Positions 33,599 through 42,851 of a DNA stretch of 64,000 nt are shown piece after piece. The position numbers and the translations under genes were made by a program. The stretch's first letter is position 1. Each line of letters opens with the position of its first letter. The stretch lies in NCBI GenBank assembly GCA_029563075.1, contig JAKQTN010000067.1, positions 1 to 64,000 on the forward strand. Direction: 5' to 3'. The notes under the pieces were generated by a model. The model was given only the letters and a program-made list of their open reading frames with translations. It had not been told where the DNA came from and made no database searches. This stretch comes from Pseudomonadota bacterium. Its GTDB lineage: Bacteria; Pseudomonadota; Gammaproteobacteria; Burkholderiales; Methylophilaceae.

Positions 33599-35863
33599 AT
33601 GAGATATATTTTATTTGTAAGCGTGGCGTTGGGTATCGTGTTGTTGTACCTGCTTTCGCTTGCAAGTGCCAATACTGCCGCATCCGGTGATTATTACAAA
33701 ATTCTGTTATACCTGAACATCACTCTGGCGGGCGTTCTGGTTATACTCATTGGTGTTCAGCTATGGCTTTTGGCAAAAAAAATCAAAAGCAGGGTGATGG
33801 GCAGCCGCCTCACTTTGCGCCTTTTGGGCACGTTTGCGTTAATGGCGATTATTCCCGGCCTCATTGTATATCTGGTTTCGGTGAATTTTTTAACGCGTTC
33901 GATTGAATCCTGGTTCAATGTAAAAGTTGAGTCCGCCCTCGATGGCGGCTTGAGTTTGGGGCAGCGCGCGCTGGATATCATGCTGGCAGATGTTGAGGAG
34001 AAGGCCGAGAATATAGCAACCAGCCTGGCTTTTCAGCCGACGCGGAGTCACTATAGCCTTTTGAACGATTTGCGGGAAAAGTCTGGCATACAGGATGCAA
34101 CACTGCTTACGCCACAAGGCCGTATTTTATCGGTATCTAGTAGCGATCCGAACAGTTTCCTGCCTGAATTGCCCAGCATTCCGCAATTACGCCAGGCACA
34201 AAGTCGCGTGTACGGCAAAATCGAGCCGATTCCCAATAAAGGGCTTTATTTGCGCGTATTGGCGCCAGTGAATGTGCAGGAGATTGCAGGTGAAACGCGA
34301 ATTCTGCAATTATTGCAGCCCGTGCCTAAGTCGCTGTCCAACACGGCTGAGGCGGTGCAGGAGGTATATCGCGATTATCAGGAGCTTTCCTATAGTCGCA
34401 ATTCGTTGAAAGACATTTTTGCGCTTACGCTTACTCTGGTGCTGATGCTCGCCATGTTGTCCGCATTGGCAATCGCCTTTGTGCTAAGCCGCAGGTTGAC
34501 GCAACCGCTAACTGTACTGGCAGAAGGCACACGTGCCATTGCCAGCGGCGATTACAGCACCATGTTGCCGGAGCATGGCAAAGATGAGCTGGGCATATTG
34601 GTGAAATCATTTAACAGTATGACGCGCCAGCTTGGCGATGCCACGCGGGCGACCGAGAGAAACAGGGCGCGTGTCGAGGCGGCACGTGGCTATCTGGAAA
34701 CTATTTTGGCACATTTGTCTTCAGGCGTGCTGGCGATCAATGAAAAGGCCGAGCTACGCACATATAACGTGGCGGCAAGCAATATTCTGGGTGTAAGCCT
34801 TACCCCATTTGAAAATAAGCCGTTTGCAAAAATCGCAGAAAGCCAGACTTTTTTGGCTGAATTTATTCAGTTATTGCAATCTCATTTTGAAATCACCAAA
34901 GCCAAAGAGCAGGAAAAGCAGGAGTTGACCAGACAAATCGAGATTGTACGGCCGCAAGGCAAGCAATTGCTGTTAGTGCGCGCCACACGCTTGCCAGATA
35001 GTGCGGGCAGCGGTTTTGTGGTGGTGTTCGATGATGTGACTACCATGGTACAGGCGCAACGCGATGCGGCATGGGGTGAAGTGGCGCGCCGGCTGGCGCA
35101 TGAAATCAAGAATCCGCTGACGCCGATTCAGCTTTCAGCCGAGCGTTTGCAGCATAAACTCCATGCAAAATTAAATGAAGAGGATGCCAGCGTGCTGCAA
35201 CGTGCAACCGATACCATTGTCAACCAGGTGAGCGCCATGAAAAGCATGGTGAATGAATTCAGTGAGTATGCACGCGCGCCTTCGGCTACTTTAATCAAGC
35301 TGAATCTCAACCGGCTGATAAAAGATGTCTCGGCGCTTTATGAAGGCGCCAGGGAGGATAGTGCGCATGCCAGAATCATATTTAGCCTGGCGCCCGACAT
35401 GCCGGACATGAAGGGTGATGCAACCATGCTGCGGCAGGTGCTGCATAATTTGATGCAGAACGCGCAGGATGCGCTCATGCACACAGAAAATCCGGAAATT
35501 CTGGTGCAAACCAAGTTTGATGAAACTTCCATACAACTCGTGGTAAAGGATAATGGGCAGGGCTTCCCGCTAGATCTGCTAAGCCATGCGTTCGAGCCTT
35601 ATGTGACGACCAAGGCGCATGGCACTGGCTTGGGCTTGGCAATCGTTAAAAAAATGATTGAAGAACATTCTGGCCAGATTAAAATAGAAAACAACCCAAC
35701 AGGCGGCGCGTGTATTACTATTGTGTTACCAATTGAAAGATCAGTCGATAAAAATGAAGCCAAAATGAACAACGAAAATAATGTAAAAGGTGCGAAGAAA
35801 CAAGCAACTCAAAAGCCGGCAACGAATAATAGAAATAAACAGAAAATGGTAAGGGAAGTGTAA
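33599..35863 (+). CDS. ntrY: NtrY-type membrane sensor histidine kinase
   Basis: The 754-residue kinase has three N-terminal membrane segments (to about residue 105), a periplasmic sensor of about 170 residues, a fourth segment near 280-300, HAMP (about 300-355), a PAS-like domain (about 365-480), a HisKA site with His501 in RRLAHEIKNPLTPIQL, and a HATPase domain (LMQNAQDAL, VKDNGQGFP, HGTGLGLAIVKKMIEEH). The last 45 residues are a Lys/Asn-rich tail. NtrY pairs with NtrX 2 bp downstream. The family is linked to nitrogen and redox control; the signal here is unknown. Confidence 0.95.
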   Translation: MRYILFVSVALGIVLLYLLSLASANTAASGDYYKILLYLNITLAGVLVILIGVQLWLLAKKIKSRVMGSRLTLRLLGTFALMAIIPGLIVYLVSVNFLTRSIESWFNVKVESALDGGLSLGQRALDIMLADVEEKAENIATSLAFQPTRSHYSLLNDLREKSGIQDATLLTPQGRILSVSSSDPNSFLPELPSIPQLRQAQSRVYGKIEPIPNKGLYLRVLAPVNVQEIAGETRILQLLQPVPKSLSNTAEAVQEVYRDYQELSYSRNSLKDIFALTLTLVLMLAMLSALAIAFVLSRRLTQPLTVLAEGTRAIASGDYSTMLPEHGKDELGILVKSFNSMTRQLGDATRATERNRARVEAARGYLETILAHLSSGVLAINEKAELRTYNVAASNILGVSLTPFENKPFAKIAESQTFLAEFIQLLQSHFEITKAKEQEKQELTRQIEIVRPQGKQLLLVRATRLPDSAGSGFVVVFDDVTTMVQAQRDAAWGEVARRLAHEIKNPLTPIQLSAERLQHKLHAKLNEEDASVLQRATDTIVNQVSAMKSMVNEFSEYARAPSATLIKLNLNRLIKDVSALYEGAREDSAHARIIFSLAPDMPDMKGDATMLRQVLHNLMQNAQDALMHTENPEILVQTKFDETSIQLVVKDNGQGFPLDLLSHAFEPYVTTKAHGTGLGLAIVKKMIEEHSGQIKIENNPTGGACITIVLPIERSVDKNEAKMNNENNVKGAKKQATQKPATNNRNKQKMVREV

Positions 35864-35865
35864 AC

Positions 35866-37134
35866 ATGGCGTCACGAAATATTTTGGTAGTGGATGATGA
35901 GATCGGCATTCGCGAATTATTAAGTGAGATATTGCTTGATGAAGGGCATCAGGTACTGCTTGCTGAAAATGCGCAGACCGCACGTGATGCACGCTTGAAA
36001 CAGCGTCCGGATATGGTGCTGCTGGATATCTGGATGCCGGACTGTGATGGCATCAGCTTGCTGAAAGAATGGGGGAATGCCGGTTTGCTGACGATGCCGG
36101 TGGTGATGATGTCGGGCCACGGTACGATTGATACCGCAGTGGAAGCCACGCGTATTGGGGCGTTCGATTTCCTGGAAAAGCCGATTGCCTTGCAGAAATT
36201 GCTTAAAACGGTCGCTGCTGCACTCAAGCATGCGGAAAATTTGCCTAAAACTGAAATGAATCTGGCCAGCTTTGGTAAAAGCCTGGTGATCAATGAGCTG
36301 AAGCAGCGTCTGGAGCAAATTTCGCGTACCAAAAACGCCTTATTGCTGATTGGCAAAAAAGGCGGCAGTGTCGAGATGTGCGCGCGGTTCTTACATTTGG
36401 CTGGCACGCCCTGGCTAGGCTTAACCGAATACGAAAAACTGGCCACTGCGCCATTGGAGTTGTTAGAACAGGCGCATGACGGCATTGTGTTTATAGACGA
36501 AGTCTCAGCGCTCAATAAAACCGAACAAAAAGGCCTGCAATTGTTGCTGGCGAAAGCCGAAAAATACCAGACGCGTGTGGTGTGTGCAAGCTCCTTAAGC
36601 TTGCCGCAACTTGCCGAGAATGCGCAGTTTGATAACGCATTGTTGCAGACACTTTCAACCAGTACGCTCAAAGTGCCTGCCTTGAATGATCACCGCGAGG
36701 ATATTCCAGACCTTGCCACAGCCATGGCGAATTTGCTGGTAGAAACTTCTGGCGCGCAATACAAAAGCTTTGATATTGCGGCCTTGAACGCCTTAAGAAA
36801 TGCCGACTGGCCCGGCGATTTGGTTGAGTTGGATGCTGTAGTGCAGAACCTGGTGTTGAGCAGTTTGGAAGAAAAAATCACGCTCAGCGATGTGCATCGT
36901 GTGCTGGAGCAGTTCAGCAGCAGCCCTGAAAATCAGGCATCTAAGCTGCAATCATTGCCGGTGAATCTTGCGCTGCCGCTGCGTGAGGCGCGCGACGATT
37001 TTGAGCGTTTCTATTTTCAACATCACATGGCCATGATTAACAATAACATGAGTAAACTGGCGGAGATCTCAGGCCTGGAGCGCACTCACTTATACCGCAA
37101 ACTCAAACAGCTGGGCATTAAAATAAAAGGCTAG
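35866..37134 (+). CDS. ntrX: NtrX-type response regulator with a degenerate AAA+ domain
   Basis: Receiver domain 1-120 is intact: Asp10-Asp11, phospho-acceptor Asp54 (LLDIWMPD), Ser83, Lys105 (EKP). The central region keeps Walker B (GIVFIDEV, about 206-213) but its P-loop reads GKKGGSV instead of GExGTGKE, and no GAFTGA motif is present, so it should not hydrolyse ATP or activate sigma54. A Fis-type helix-turn-helix closes the protein (NNNMSKLAEISGLERTHLYRKLK, about 393-415). The 422-residue protein is close to family length, hence degraded in sequence rather than truncated. It probably acts as a simple DNA-binding regulator. Confidence 0.92.
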   Translation: MASRNILVVDDEIGIRELLSEILLDEGHQVLLAENAQTARDARLKQRPDMVLLDIWMPDCDGISLLKEWGNAGLLTMPVVMMSGHGTIDTAVEATRIGAFDFLEKPIALQKLLKTVAAALKHAENLPKTEMNLASFGKSLVINELKQRLEQISRTKNALLLIGKKGGSVEMCARFLHLAGTPWLGLTEYEKLATAPLELLEQAHDGIVFIDEVSALNKTEQKGLQLLLAKAEKYQTRVVCASSLSLPQLAENAQFDNALLQTLSTSTLKVPALNDHREDIPDLATAMANLLVETSGAQYKSFDIAALNALRNADWPGDLVELDAVVQNLVLSSLEEKITLSDVHRVLEQFSSSPENQASKLQSLPVNLALPLREARDDFERFYFQHHMAMINNNMSKLAEISGLERTHLYRKLKQLGIKIKG

Positions 37135-37143
37135 CTTGCCAAG

Positions 37144-37911
37144 TTAACTGGCAAGGGTCAAAACTACCGGCGTGTGGTCAGAAGGACGCTCGAGCTTGCG
37201 CGGCGATTTATCTATCATGCAGCTTTGACAGGCGTCTTTCAGCGCATCGCTGACTAAAATATGGTCGATACGCATGCCTAAATTGCGCCTGAAACCTGCC
37301 ATGCGGTAATCCCACCAGCTAAAGTGGCCTTCGGCCTGCTCAAACAATCTGAAGCTGTCGTGCAGTCCTAACTGAGTAAGCTTTTCAAAAGCCTCGCGCT
37401 CGCGTGGCGATACTAATACTTGCCCGAGCCACGCTGCCGGGTCATGGCAATCACGGTCGTCGGGCGCGATATTGTAGTCCCCCAGTAAAACCAGATTCGG
37501 GTACTTTTTTAGCTCCTCTGCAAGCCAGTAGGTAAGCGCTTCCAGCCAGCGCATTTTATAGATGTATTTTTCAGAACCTACCGCCTGGCCATTCGGGATA
37601 TACACACAAACCACTCGCACAGCATTGATAGTCGCGCTAATCACACGCCTTTGCTCATCCTCGAAGTTTGCTATGCCATGCGAAATATCAGTTAGGTCAT
37701 GGCGGGTTAAAATCGCCACGCCGTTATAGGTTTTTTGCCCGCTATGCACCGCCTCATAGCCTGCCTGTTTTAATTCGGTGTATGGGAATTTAATGTCTTC
37801 CTGCTTGGTTTCCTGCAGGCACAGCACGTCCGGCTGGTTGTCGCGCACCCAATCCAATACATGCGGTAAGCGCACATTCAGTGAATTAACATTCCAGGTC
37901 GCTAATTTCAT
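37144..37911 (-). CDS. xth: Exodeoxyribonuclease III
   Basis: The 255-residue product is an AP endonuclease/3' exonuclease of the ExoIII group. Conserved are ATWNVNSLNVRLPHVLDW, LCLQETKQEDIKFP with the metal Glu, GDYNIAPDDRDCHDP, FSWWDYR, LGMRIDHILVSD and the C-terminal RPSDHTPVVLTL with the catalytic Asp-His. Length is typical. It overlaps the prlC stop region by 4 bp on the same strand, so the pair is co-transcribed, though their functions are not linked. Confidence 0.96.
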   Translation of the reverse strand: MKLATWNVNSLNVRLPHVLDWVRDNQPDVLCLQETKQEDIKFPYTELKQAGYEAVHSGQKTYNGVAILTRHDLTDISHGIANFEDEQRRVISATINAVRVVCVYIPNGQAVGSEKYIYKMRWLEALTYWLAEELKKYPNLVLLGDYNIAPDDRDCHDPAAWLGQVLVSPREREAFEKLTQLGLHDSFRLFEQAEGHFSWWDYRMAGFRRNLGMRIDHILVSDALKDACQSCMIDKSPRKLERPSDHTPVVLTLAS

Positions 37912-39935
37912 TCGCCCATGCCGTTATGTCTGAGAAGCGCGTCAATACTGGGTTCTCGGCCACGGAATGCCACGAATGATTCCATTGCCGGGCGTGATCC
38001 GCCCTGTGCTAAAATCTCGTTCCAGAATTTTTGCCCGGCCTCTGCGCTAAGTACGCCATTTTCTTCAAAGAAGCTGTACGCATCGGCTGACAGCACTTCT
38101 GCCCATTTGTAGCTGTAATAACCTGCAGCGTAGCCGCCCGCGAAGATGTGCGAGAAACTGTTTGGGAAGCGGTTCCAGCTCGGCGGGCGTACCACCGAGA
38201 CTTTGTCGCGAATTTCTTCAAGCAAGGACAACGGTGTTTTGCTGCCATTTGCATCAAATGCGCTGTGCAGCGTGATGTCGAATAGTGAAAATTCCATTTG
38301 ACGCACGGTTTGCATGCCCGCCTGAAAGTTTTTGGCCGCGACCATTTTATCGAATAACTCACGCGGCAGTTGCGCACCTGTGTCGACATGCTGTGTCATA
38401 TGGCGCAATACGTCCCATTCCCAGCAGAAGTTTTCCATAAACTGGCTGGGCAGCTCCACCGCGTCCCATTCCACACCTTTGATACCGGAAACACTGTAAT
38501 CATTTACCTGTGTGAGCATGTGGTGCAAGCCGTGGCCGAACTCGTGGAATAGAGTGATTACTTCGTCATGCGTAAATAAAGCAGGCTTTCCAGCTACCGG
38601 TGCAGAGAAGTTGCAGGTTAAATAGGCAACAGGGGTAGTCAGCTTGTCACCCACAATGCGGCGCGTAATCGCTTCATCCATCCAGGCGCCGCCGCGTTTG
38701 TTATTGCGGGCATACAGATCTAAATAAAATTGACCAATCAGCTTTCCGGCCTGATCGGTAATCTCGTAGAAATGCGCATCTTTGTGCCAGGTTGGCGCAT
38801 TCGATTTTTTTACAAATACACCAAAAATAGTTTCAACCACCTTGAAAAGCCCTGTTAAAACTTTATCTTCTGGAAAATACTGCTTTACTTCTAAATCAGA
38901 AAAAGCATATTTATCTTCGCGCAGCTTTTCCGATACATAAGCCACATCCCAGGCCTGCATGGCACTAATATTGAGCTTTTCTGCGTAAGCGACCAATTCG
39001 CGCATGTCCTGCTCGGCGTAAGGTTTGGCGCGGCTTGCGAGCGTATTTAAGAACTCAATGACTTGTTTGGGGGTATCCGCCATTTTGGTGGCGAGTGATA
39101 GCTCTGCGAAATTATTAAAGTCCAGCAGTTTTGCAGCTTCATCGCGTAGTTTTAGAATTTGCGAAATGATGGGTGTATTGTCAAACTCGGGTTTGCCGAA
39201 TTCGCTCGCACGCGTGGCGTAGGCGCGGTACAGGGTTTCGCGTAAGTTACGATTATCCGCATACTGCAATACCGGCATGTAACTGGGGAAGTGCAGGGTA
39301 AATTTATAGCCAACTTTCTTGTTTGCTTCAGCGGCCTCTTTTGCAGCCTGCAATACATCATCCGGAATCCCGGCCAGTTCTGCCGGATTTTCTATGTAAA
39401 GTGCGTATTCGTTGGTGGTATCGAGAACGTTTTCTTCAAACTTGGCGGCAAGTTTAGAGAGTTCTTCATTAATGGCTTTGAAGCGCGCCTTTTTGTCAGC
39501 CGGCAATTCTGCGCCGCCGAGTTTGAAATCGCGTACTTCGTTATCGATGATTTTTTGCTGGGCATTACTCAGTTTGGCAAAATCGGTACTATTTCTAATT
39601 GCACGATATTTAGCATAAAGTCGCCCATCCTGTGCCAAATCGCTGTAAAAATCGGTTAACTTCGCTAAATTATCATTATAAGCTTCCCGTAATTCCGGGC
39701 TGTTCACCACGGCATTCATATGCCCCACTTGTGACCAGGCGCGAGATATTTTTTCATCCAGGTCTTCCAGCTTCAGCGCGAAATTATCCCAAGTGGGGGT
39801 TTCATCAATGTTTGCCAGTACCTCAATGGTTTGTTTGCCTTCGCTTAACAGAATATCTAGCGCCGGCGAAACGTGTTCAGGTTTTATCTCATTAAATCTG
39901 GGTAAGCCTGCAAAATGCAGCAACGGATTTGACAC
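37908..39935 (-). CDS. prlC: Oligopeptidase A (M3 family)
   Basis: The 675-residue zinc peptidase degrades oligopeptides, including cleaved signal peptides, in the cytoplasm. The zinc motif is LFHEFGHGLHHML near residue 460, with the downstream ligand in DAVELPSQFMENFCWE. N-terminal PLLHFAGLPRFNEIKPEHVSPAL is typical. No signal peptide is seen. Complete length. Confidence 0.96.
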   Translation of the reverse strand: MSNPLLHFAGLPRFNEIKPEHVSPALDILLSEGKQTIEVLANIDETPTWDNFALKLEDLDEKISRAWSQVGHMNAVVNSPELREAYNDNLAKLTDFYSDLAQDGRLYAKYRAIRNSTDFAKLSNAQQKIIDNEVRDFKLGGAELPADKKARFKAINEELSKLAAKFEENVLDTTNEYALYIENPAELAGIPDDVLQAAKEAAEANKKVGYKFTLHFPSYMPVLQYADNRNLRETLYRAYATRASEFGKPEFDNTPIISQILKLRDEAAKLLDFNNFAELSLATKMADTPKQVIEFLNTLASRAKPYAEQDMRELVAYAEKLNISAMQAWDVAYVSEKLREDKYAFSDLEVKQYFPEDKVLTGLFKVVETIFGVFVKKSNAPTWHKDAHFYEITDQAGKLIGQFYLDLYARNNKRGGAWMDEAITRRIVGDKLTTPVAYLTCNFSAPVAGKPALFTHDEVITLFHEFGHGLHHMLTQVNDYSVSGIKGVEWDAVELPSQFMENFCWEWDVLRHMTQHVDTGAQLPRELFDKMVAAKNFQAGMQTVRQMEFSLFDITLHSAFDANGSKTPLSLLEEIRDKVSVVRPPSWNRFPNSFSHIFAGGYAAGYYSYKWAEVLSADAYSFFEENGVLSAEAGQKFWNEILAQGGSRPAMESFVAFRGREPSIDALLRHNGMGE

Positions 39936-39968
39936 AAAAATTCCTTCTAATTAATTAATCTCAAGCAC

Positions 39969-40325
39969 CTAGTTTATTAAACGTAAACAAAAGGGGTAGC
40001 GATAAGTCTCGCCCTTGCTAGTGGAGATGGCGGCGATAATGCAAAAAACAATGTTGAACAGCCAAACAATTCCGATGAGCAAAAAACCAATAAGAACGGC
40101 TACCAGAACCCAGGAAACAAACTGTGCAATCAACATGGTGATTTGAAAATTAAGCGCTTCTTTAGCCTGGTCGGCGATGTAGGCGCTATCGTCTTTTTTG
40201 AGTATCCAGACGAGCAGTCCTGGAATGAACGAAAATACAGTGCCGCCCAAGTGGGTGACGGTGGCGATATTTTTGTCATCATTGCTAGGGTTTAAATTGT
40301 CAGGCTTGGTAACCTCAGTAGACAT
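39969..40325 (-). CDS. DUF4870 (Tic20-like) membrane protein
   Basis: From the ATG at 40325, with GAAAGGAA upstream, the product is 118 residues; the track start is 31 codons too long and lies inside the ptsI 3' end. It has a short polar N-terminus, then HLGGTVFSFIPGLLVWILKKDDSAYIADQAKEALNFQITM, the characteristic DUF4870 pattern, two to three further membrane helices, and the closing GETYRYPFCLRLI. Function is unknown. It follows ptsI by 16 bp, probably only by position. Confidence 0.9.
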   Translation of the reverse strand: MSTEVTKPDNLNPSNDDKNIATVTHLGGTVFSFIPGLLVWILKKDDSAYIADQAKEALNFQITMLIAQFVSWVLVAVLIGFLLIGIVWLFNIVFCIIAAISTSKGETYRYPFCLRLIN

Positions 40326-40341
40326 GGTGATTCCTTTCAAA

Positions 40342-42087
40342 TTAAAGCAGATTAAATTTAGCGACAAGTGGTTCAATTTTTTCCAGATCTGATAACCCCA
40401 ATACCTTGCGGGCATCACTATTTAGCTTGGTAATCTGGCTATGCAATACTTGCTGTTTCACGCTCAATATATTGGATGGGTGCATGGAAAGTTGGCGCAA
40501 GCCCATCCCAATCAACAATCTGGTAAGTTTTGCGTCACCGGCCATTTCGCCACATACGGCAACTGATTTGCCTAATTTAGCTCCGGCTTTAATGGTAATC
40601 GAAATCAGCTTCAATACCGATGGATGTAGTGGATTATACAAGTGCGCCACCGCGTCATCGGTACGGTCAATAGCAAGCGTATATTGAATCAGGTCGTTCG
40701 TACCGATGGATAAAAAATCCAGCTCTTTGGCAAACGCTTCGGCATTGATGGCGGCCGCAGGCACCTCAATCATGCCGCCTAGCGCGATATTTTCCTCGAA
40801 CGCTATACTTTGTTTGCGTAACGATAATTTTGCGCGTTCAAGCAAAAGTTTGGTCTGGCGCAACTCGGCCAGCGTAGAAAGCATTGGAATTAGTATTTTG
40901 ATGTTGCCATAATGAGAGGCGCGCAACATGGCGCGCAATTGCGTATGAAAAATCTGTGGCTCTGACAGACATAGCCGCACCGCGCGTAATCCCAACGCTG
41001 GGTTGGCACACTCAGAAACGCTATCAGGATTCATTTGTTTATCCGCGCCCAAATCCAGCGTGCGGATGGTCACTGGCAAACCATGCATGGCTTCAGCCAC
41101 TTTTTTGTATGCCTGAAATTGCTCTTCCTCATCCGGCATTTCGCGTTTATTCATAAATAAGAATTCGGTACGATACAGCCCGATGCCAGTTGCGCCTGAG
41201 GCTTTTACTGCATCCACGTCTTCCGGTACCTCAATGTTGGCGTACAGGTCAATGGTGGTGCCATCCATGGTGACCGCTTTGGCGGATTTGATGCGTTTGA
41301 GTTTTTGCTGTTCCAGCATCCACTGGTTCTGGCGGAGCTCGTATTCAGCCAAGATATCCTTGGACGGATTGACAATGACAACCCCAAGGCTGCCATCCAC
41401 TATGATGAGCTCGCCATCGTTGATTAAATCGCGCGCGCGCTGCAAAGCGACAATAGAAGGGATATTGAGGCTGCGCGCCAGAATGGCTGTATGCGAGGTG
41501 ATGCCGCCTACATCGGTAATAAATGCCGCAAAATGGTGCTGCTTGAATTGGATGGCATCTGCGGGCGAAATGTCATGCGCAACCAGAATGGTCACGCTTT
41601 CCTGCTGCTGTATTTTATTGGTCTGATTGGGTGCCTGGCTGGGGTGTCCAAGCAGCACCTTAATCACGCGTTCGACCACCTGTACCACATCATGCTTGCG
41701 CTCACGCAGGTATTCATCCTCAATGGCATCAAACTGCTCAACAATGTCGTCCATCTGCTGCTTGATTGCCCATTCGGCATTGCAGCGTTCTTTGCGGATG
41801 ATGTCCTTCGGCACTTCAGAAAGTGATTTGTCGGACAGAATCATCAAGTGGGTATTGATAAAAGCGCCAAGTTCGGCAGGCGCGTTTTTTGAGAGCGTGC
41901 CGCGTATCGTTTCCAGATCTTTTTTTACGATAAGTACAGCGTCGCTAAAACGCGCGATCTCGTTGCCGACCAGTTGTTCCGGCAGTTGGTAATGCACCAC
42001 CTCCAGCAAGGCATTGGAAACCAGATGCGCATGCCCGATGGCAATGCCGCTGGATACGCCGATACCGTGTATGCTGAAGCTGGACAA
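40342..42087 (-). CDS. ptsI: Phosphoenolpyruvate-protein phosphotransferase (PTS enzyme I)
   Basis: Enzyme I takes phosphate from PEP and passes it to HPr. The 581-residue product has the phospho-His domain (DVGGITSHTAILARSLNIP, active His near 196), the linker, and the PEP-binding barrel (GIGLYRTEFLFMNK, GLRAVRLCLSEPQIFHTQLRAMLRAS, FLSIGTNDLIQYTLAIDR, VCGEMAGD with the catalytic Cys). It starts 3 bp after ptsH and completes the minus-strand PTS operon. No sugar permease is encoded nearby. Confidence 0.96.
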   Translation of the reverse strand: MSSFSIHGIGVSSGIAIGHAHLVSNALLEVVHYQLPEQLVGNEIARFSDAVLIVKKDLETIRGTLSKNAPAELGAFINTHLMILSDKSLSEVPKDIIRKERCNAEWAIKQQMDDIVEQFDAIEDEYLRERKHDVVQVVERVIKVLLGHPSQAPNQTNKIQQQESVTILVAHDISPADAIQFKQHHFAAFITDVGGITSHTAILARSLNIPSIVALQRARDLINDGELIIVDGSLGVVIVNPSKDILAEYELRQNQWMLEQQKLKRIKSAKAVTMDGTTIDLYANIEVPEDVDAVKASGATGIGLYRTEFLFMNKREMPDEEEQFQAYKKVAEAMHGLPVTIRTLDLGADKQMNPDSVSECANPALGLRAVRLCLSEPQIFHTQLRAMLRASHYGNIKILIPMLSTLAELRQTKLLLERAKLSLRKQSIAFEENIALGGMIEVPAAAINAEAFAKELDFLSIGTNDLIQYTLAIDRTDDAVAHLYNPLHPSVLKLISITIKAGAKLGKSVAVCGEMAGDAKLTRLLIGMGLRQLSMHPSNILSVKQQVLHSQITKLNSDARKVLGLSDLEKIEPLVAKFNLL

Positions 42088-42090
42088 AAT

Positions 42091-42360
42091 CTATTCGCCC
42101 TCGCCGAAATAATCGTTAATCAGCGCTTGTAATGCAGTCATCGCCGCCTGCTCATCTGCGCCACTGGTTTCAAGCATGATGGTAGAGCCTTTGGCGGCGG
42201 CCAGCATCATCACACCCATAATGCTTTTGGCATTCACTCTGCGACCATTCTTTTCTACCCAGATATCGCTGCTAAATTGGCTGGCTGTTTGCGTGAGTTT
42301 GCTGCTGGCGCGTGCATGCAGCCCAAGCTTGTTGATGATTTCTATTTCTTGTTTAATCAT
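42091..42360 (-). CDS. ptsH: HPr phosphocarrier protein
   Basis: The 89-residue HPr carries both phosphorylation sites: the active His in NKLGLHARASSKL (about His16), phosphorylated by enzyme I, and the regulatory Ser in NAKSIMGVMMLAA (about Ser47), the target of HPr kinase, whose gene hprK lies 1.3 kb upstream in the same direction. Length is normal. The presence of hprK makes a regulatory rather than transport role plausible. Confidence 0.97.
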   Translation of the reverse strand: MIKQEIEIINKLGLHARASSKLTQTASQFSSDIWVEKNGRRVNAKSIMGVMMLAAAKGSTIMLETSGADEQAAMTALQALINDYFGEGE

Positions 42361-42382
42361 GATATTTGTTCATTATTGGTTT

Positions 42383-42805
42383 TCAATCATTTATTTGTTT
42401 GTCATTGTGGTCGCAGCCGCTTTTAGTAAAATGCACCACGCCATCACGTCCGCCACTAATCGCTTTTTCCAGACAGAATTTAATGGGTTTGTCGCGATAA
42501 TTAAGCACGCGGACCAGCATAGGTAAATTAACACCTGCAACGCCTTCGACTTGATTAGGCGAGAGTAGTTTAATCACTAAATTACAGGGTGAAGCGCCGT
42601 ATATGTCGGACAGGATCAGTACGCCTTCACCAGTATCAAGCTGTTTAACCAATTGCTGGGCATGCGGCAATAAATCGGTCGGGTCGTCATCCGTGCCGAC
42701 AGCAAAATGCATCAATTGCGGCGGCTTCTTGCCCAGCACGTGACTCATGCAATGAATGAGGCTTTCGCCCAGATTGCCGTGCGCAATAATTAAAATTCCA
42801 ATCAT
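42383..42805 (-). CDS. PTS EIIA component, mannose family
   Basis: The 140-residue product is a stand-alone EIIA domain of the mannose/fructose family (PTS-EIIA type 4). The phospho-acceptor His9 is in ILIIAHGNLGESL, followed by TGEGVLILSDIYGASPCNL and GVAGVNLPMLVRVLNY. No EIIB or EIIC is near, and all partners in this operon are regulatory, so phospho-state signalling is the likely job, as in other betaproteobacteria. Spacing to ptsH is 22 bp. Confidence 0.93.
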   Translation of the reverse strand: MIGILIIAHGNLGESLIHCMSHVLGKKPPQLMHFAVGTDDDPTDLLPHAQQLVKQLDTGEGVLILSDIYGASPCNLVIKLLSPNQVEGVAGVNLPMLVRVLNYRDKPIKFCLEKAISGGRDGVVHFTKSGCDHNDKQIND

Positions 42806-42851
42806 GCTGATTTACCTTTTTAAATCAATACCTAACGTTTCATGAAGTTCG

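Noticed and set aside
12236-39935. Many long ORFs opposite ilvA, dprA, prlC and other genes
   Set aside because: They are mirror frames of well-supported genes, rich in Ser/Arg/Cys, without ribosome sites or recognisable domains.
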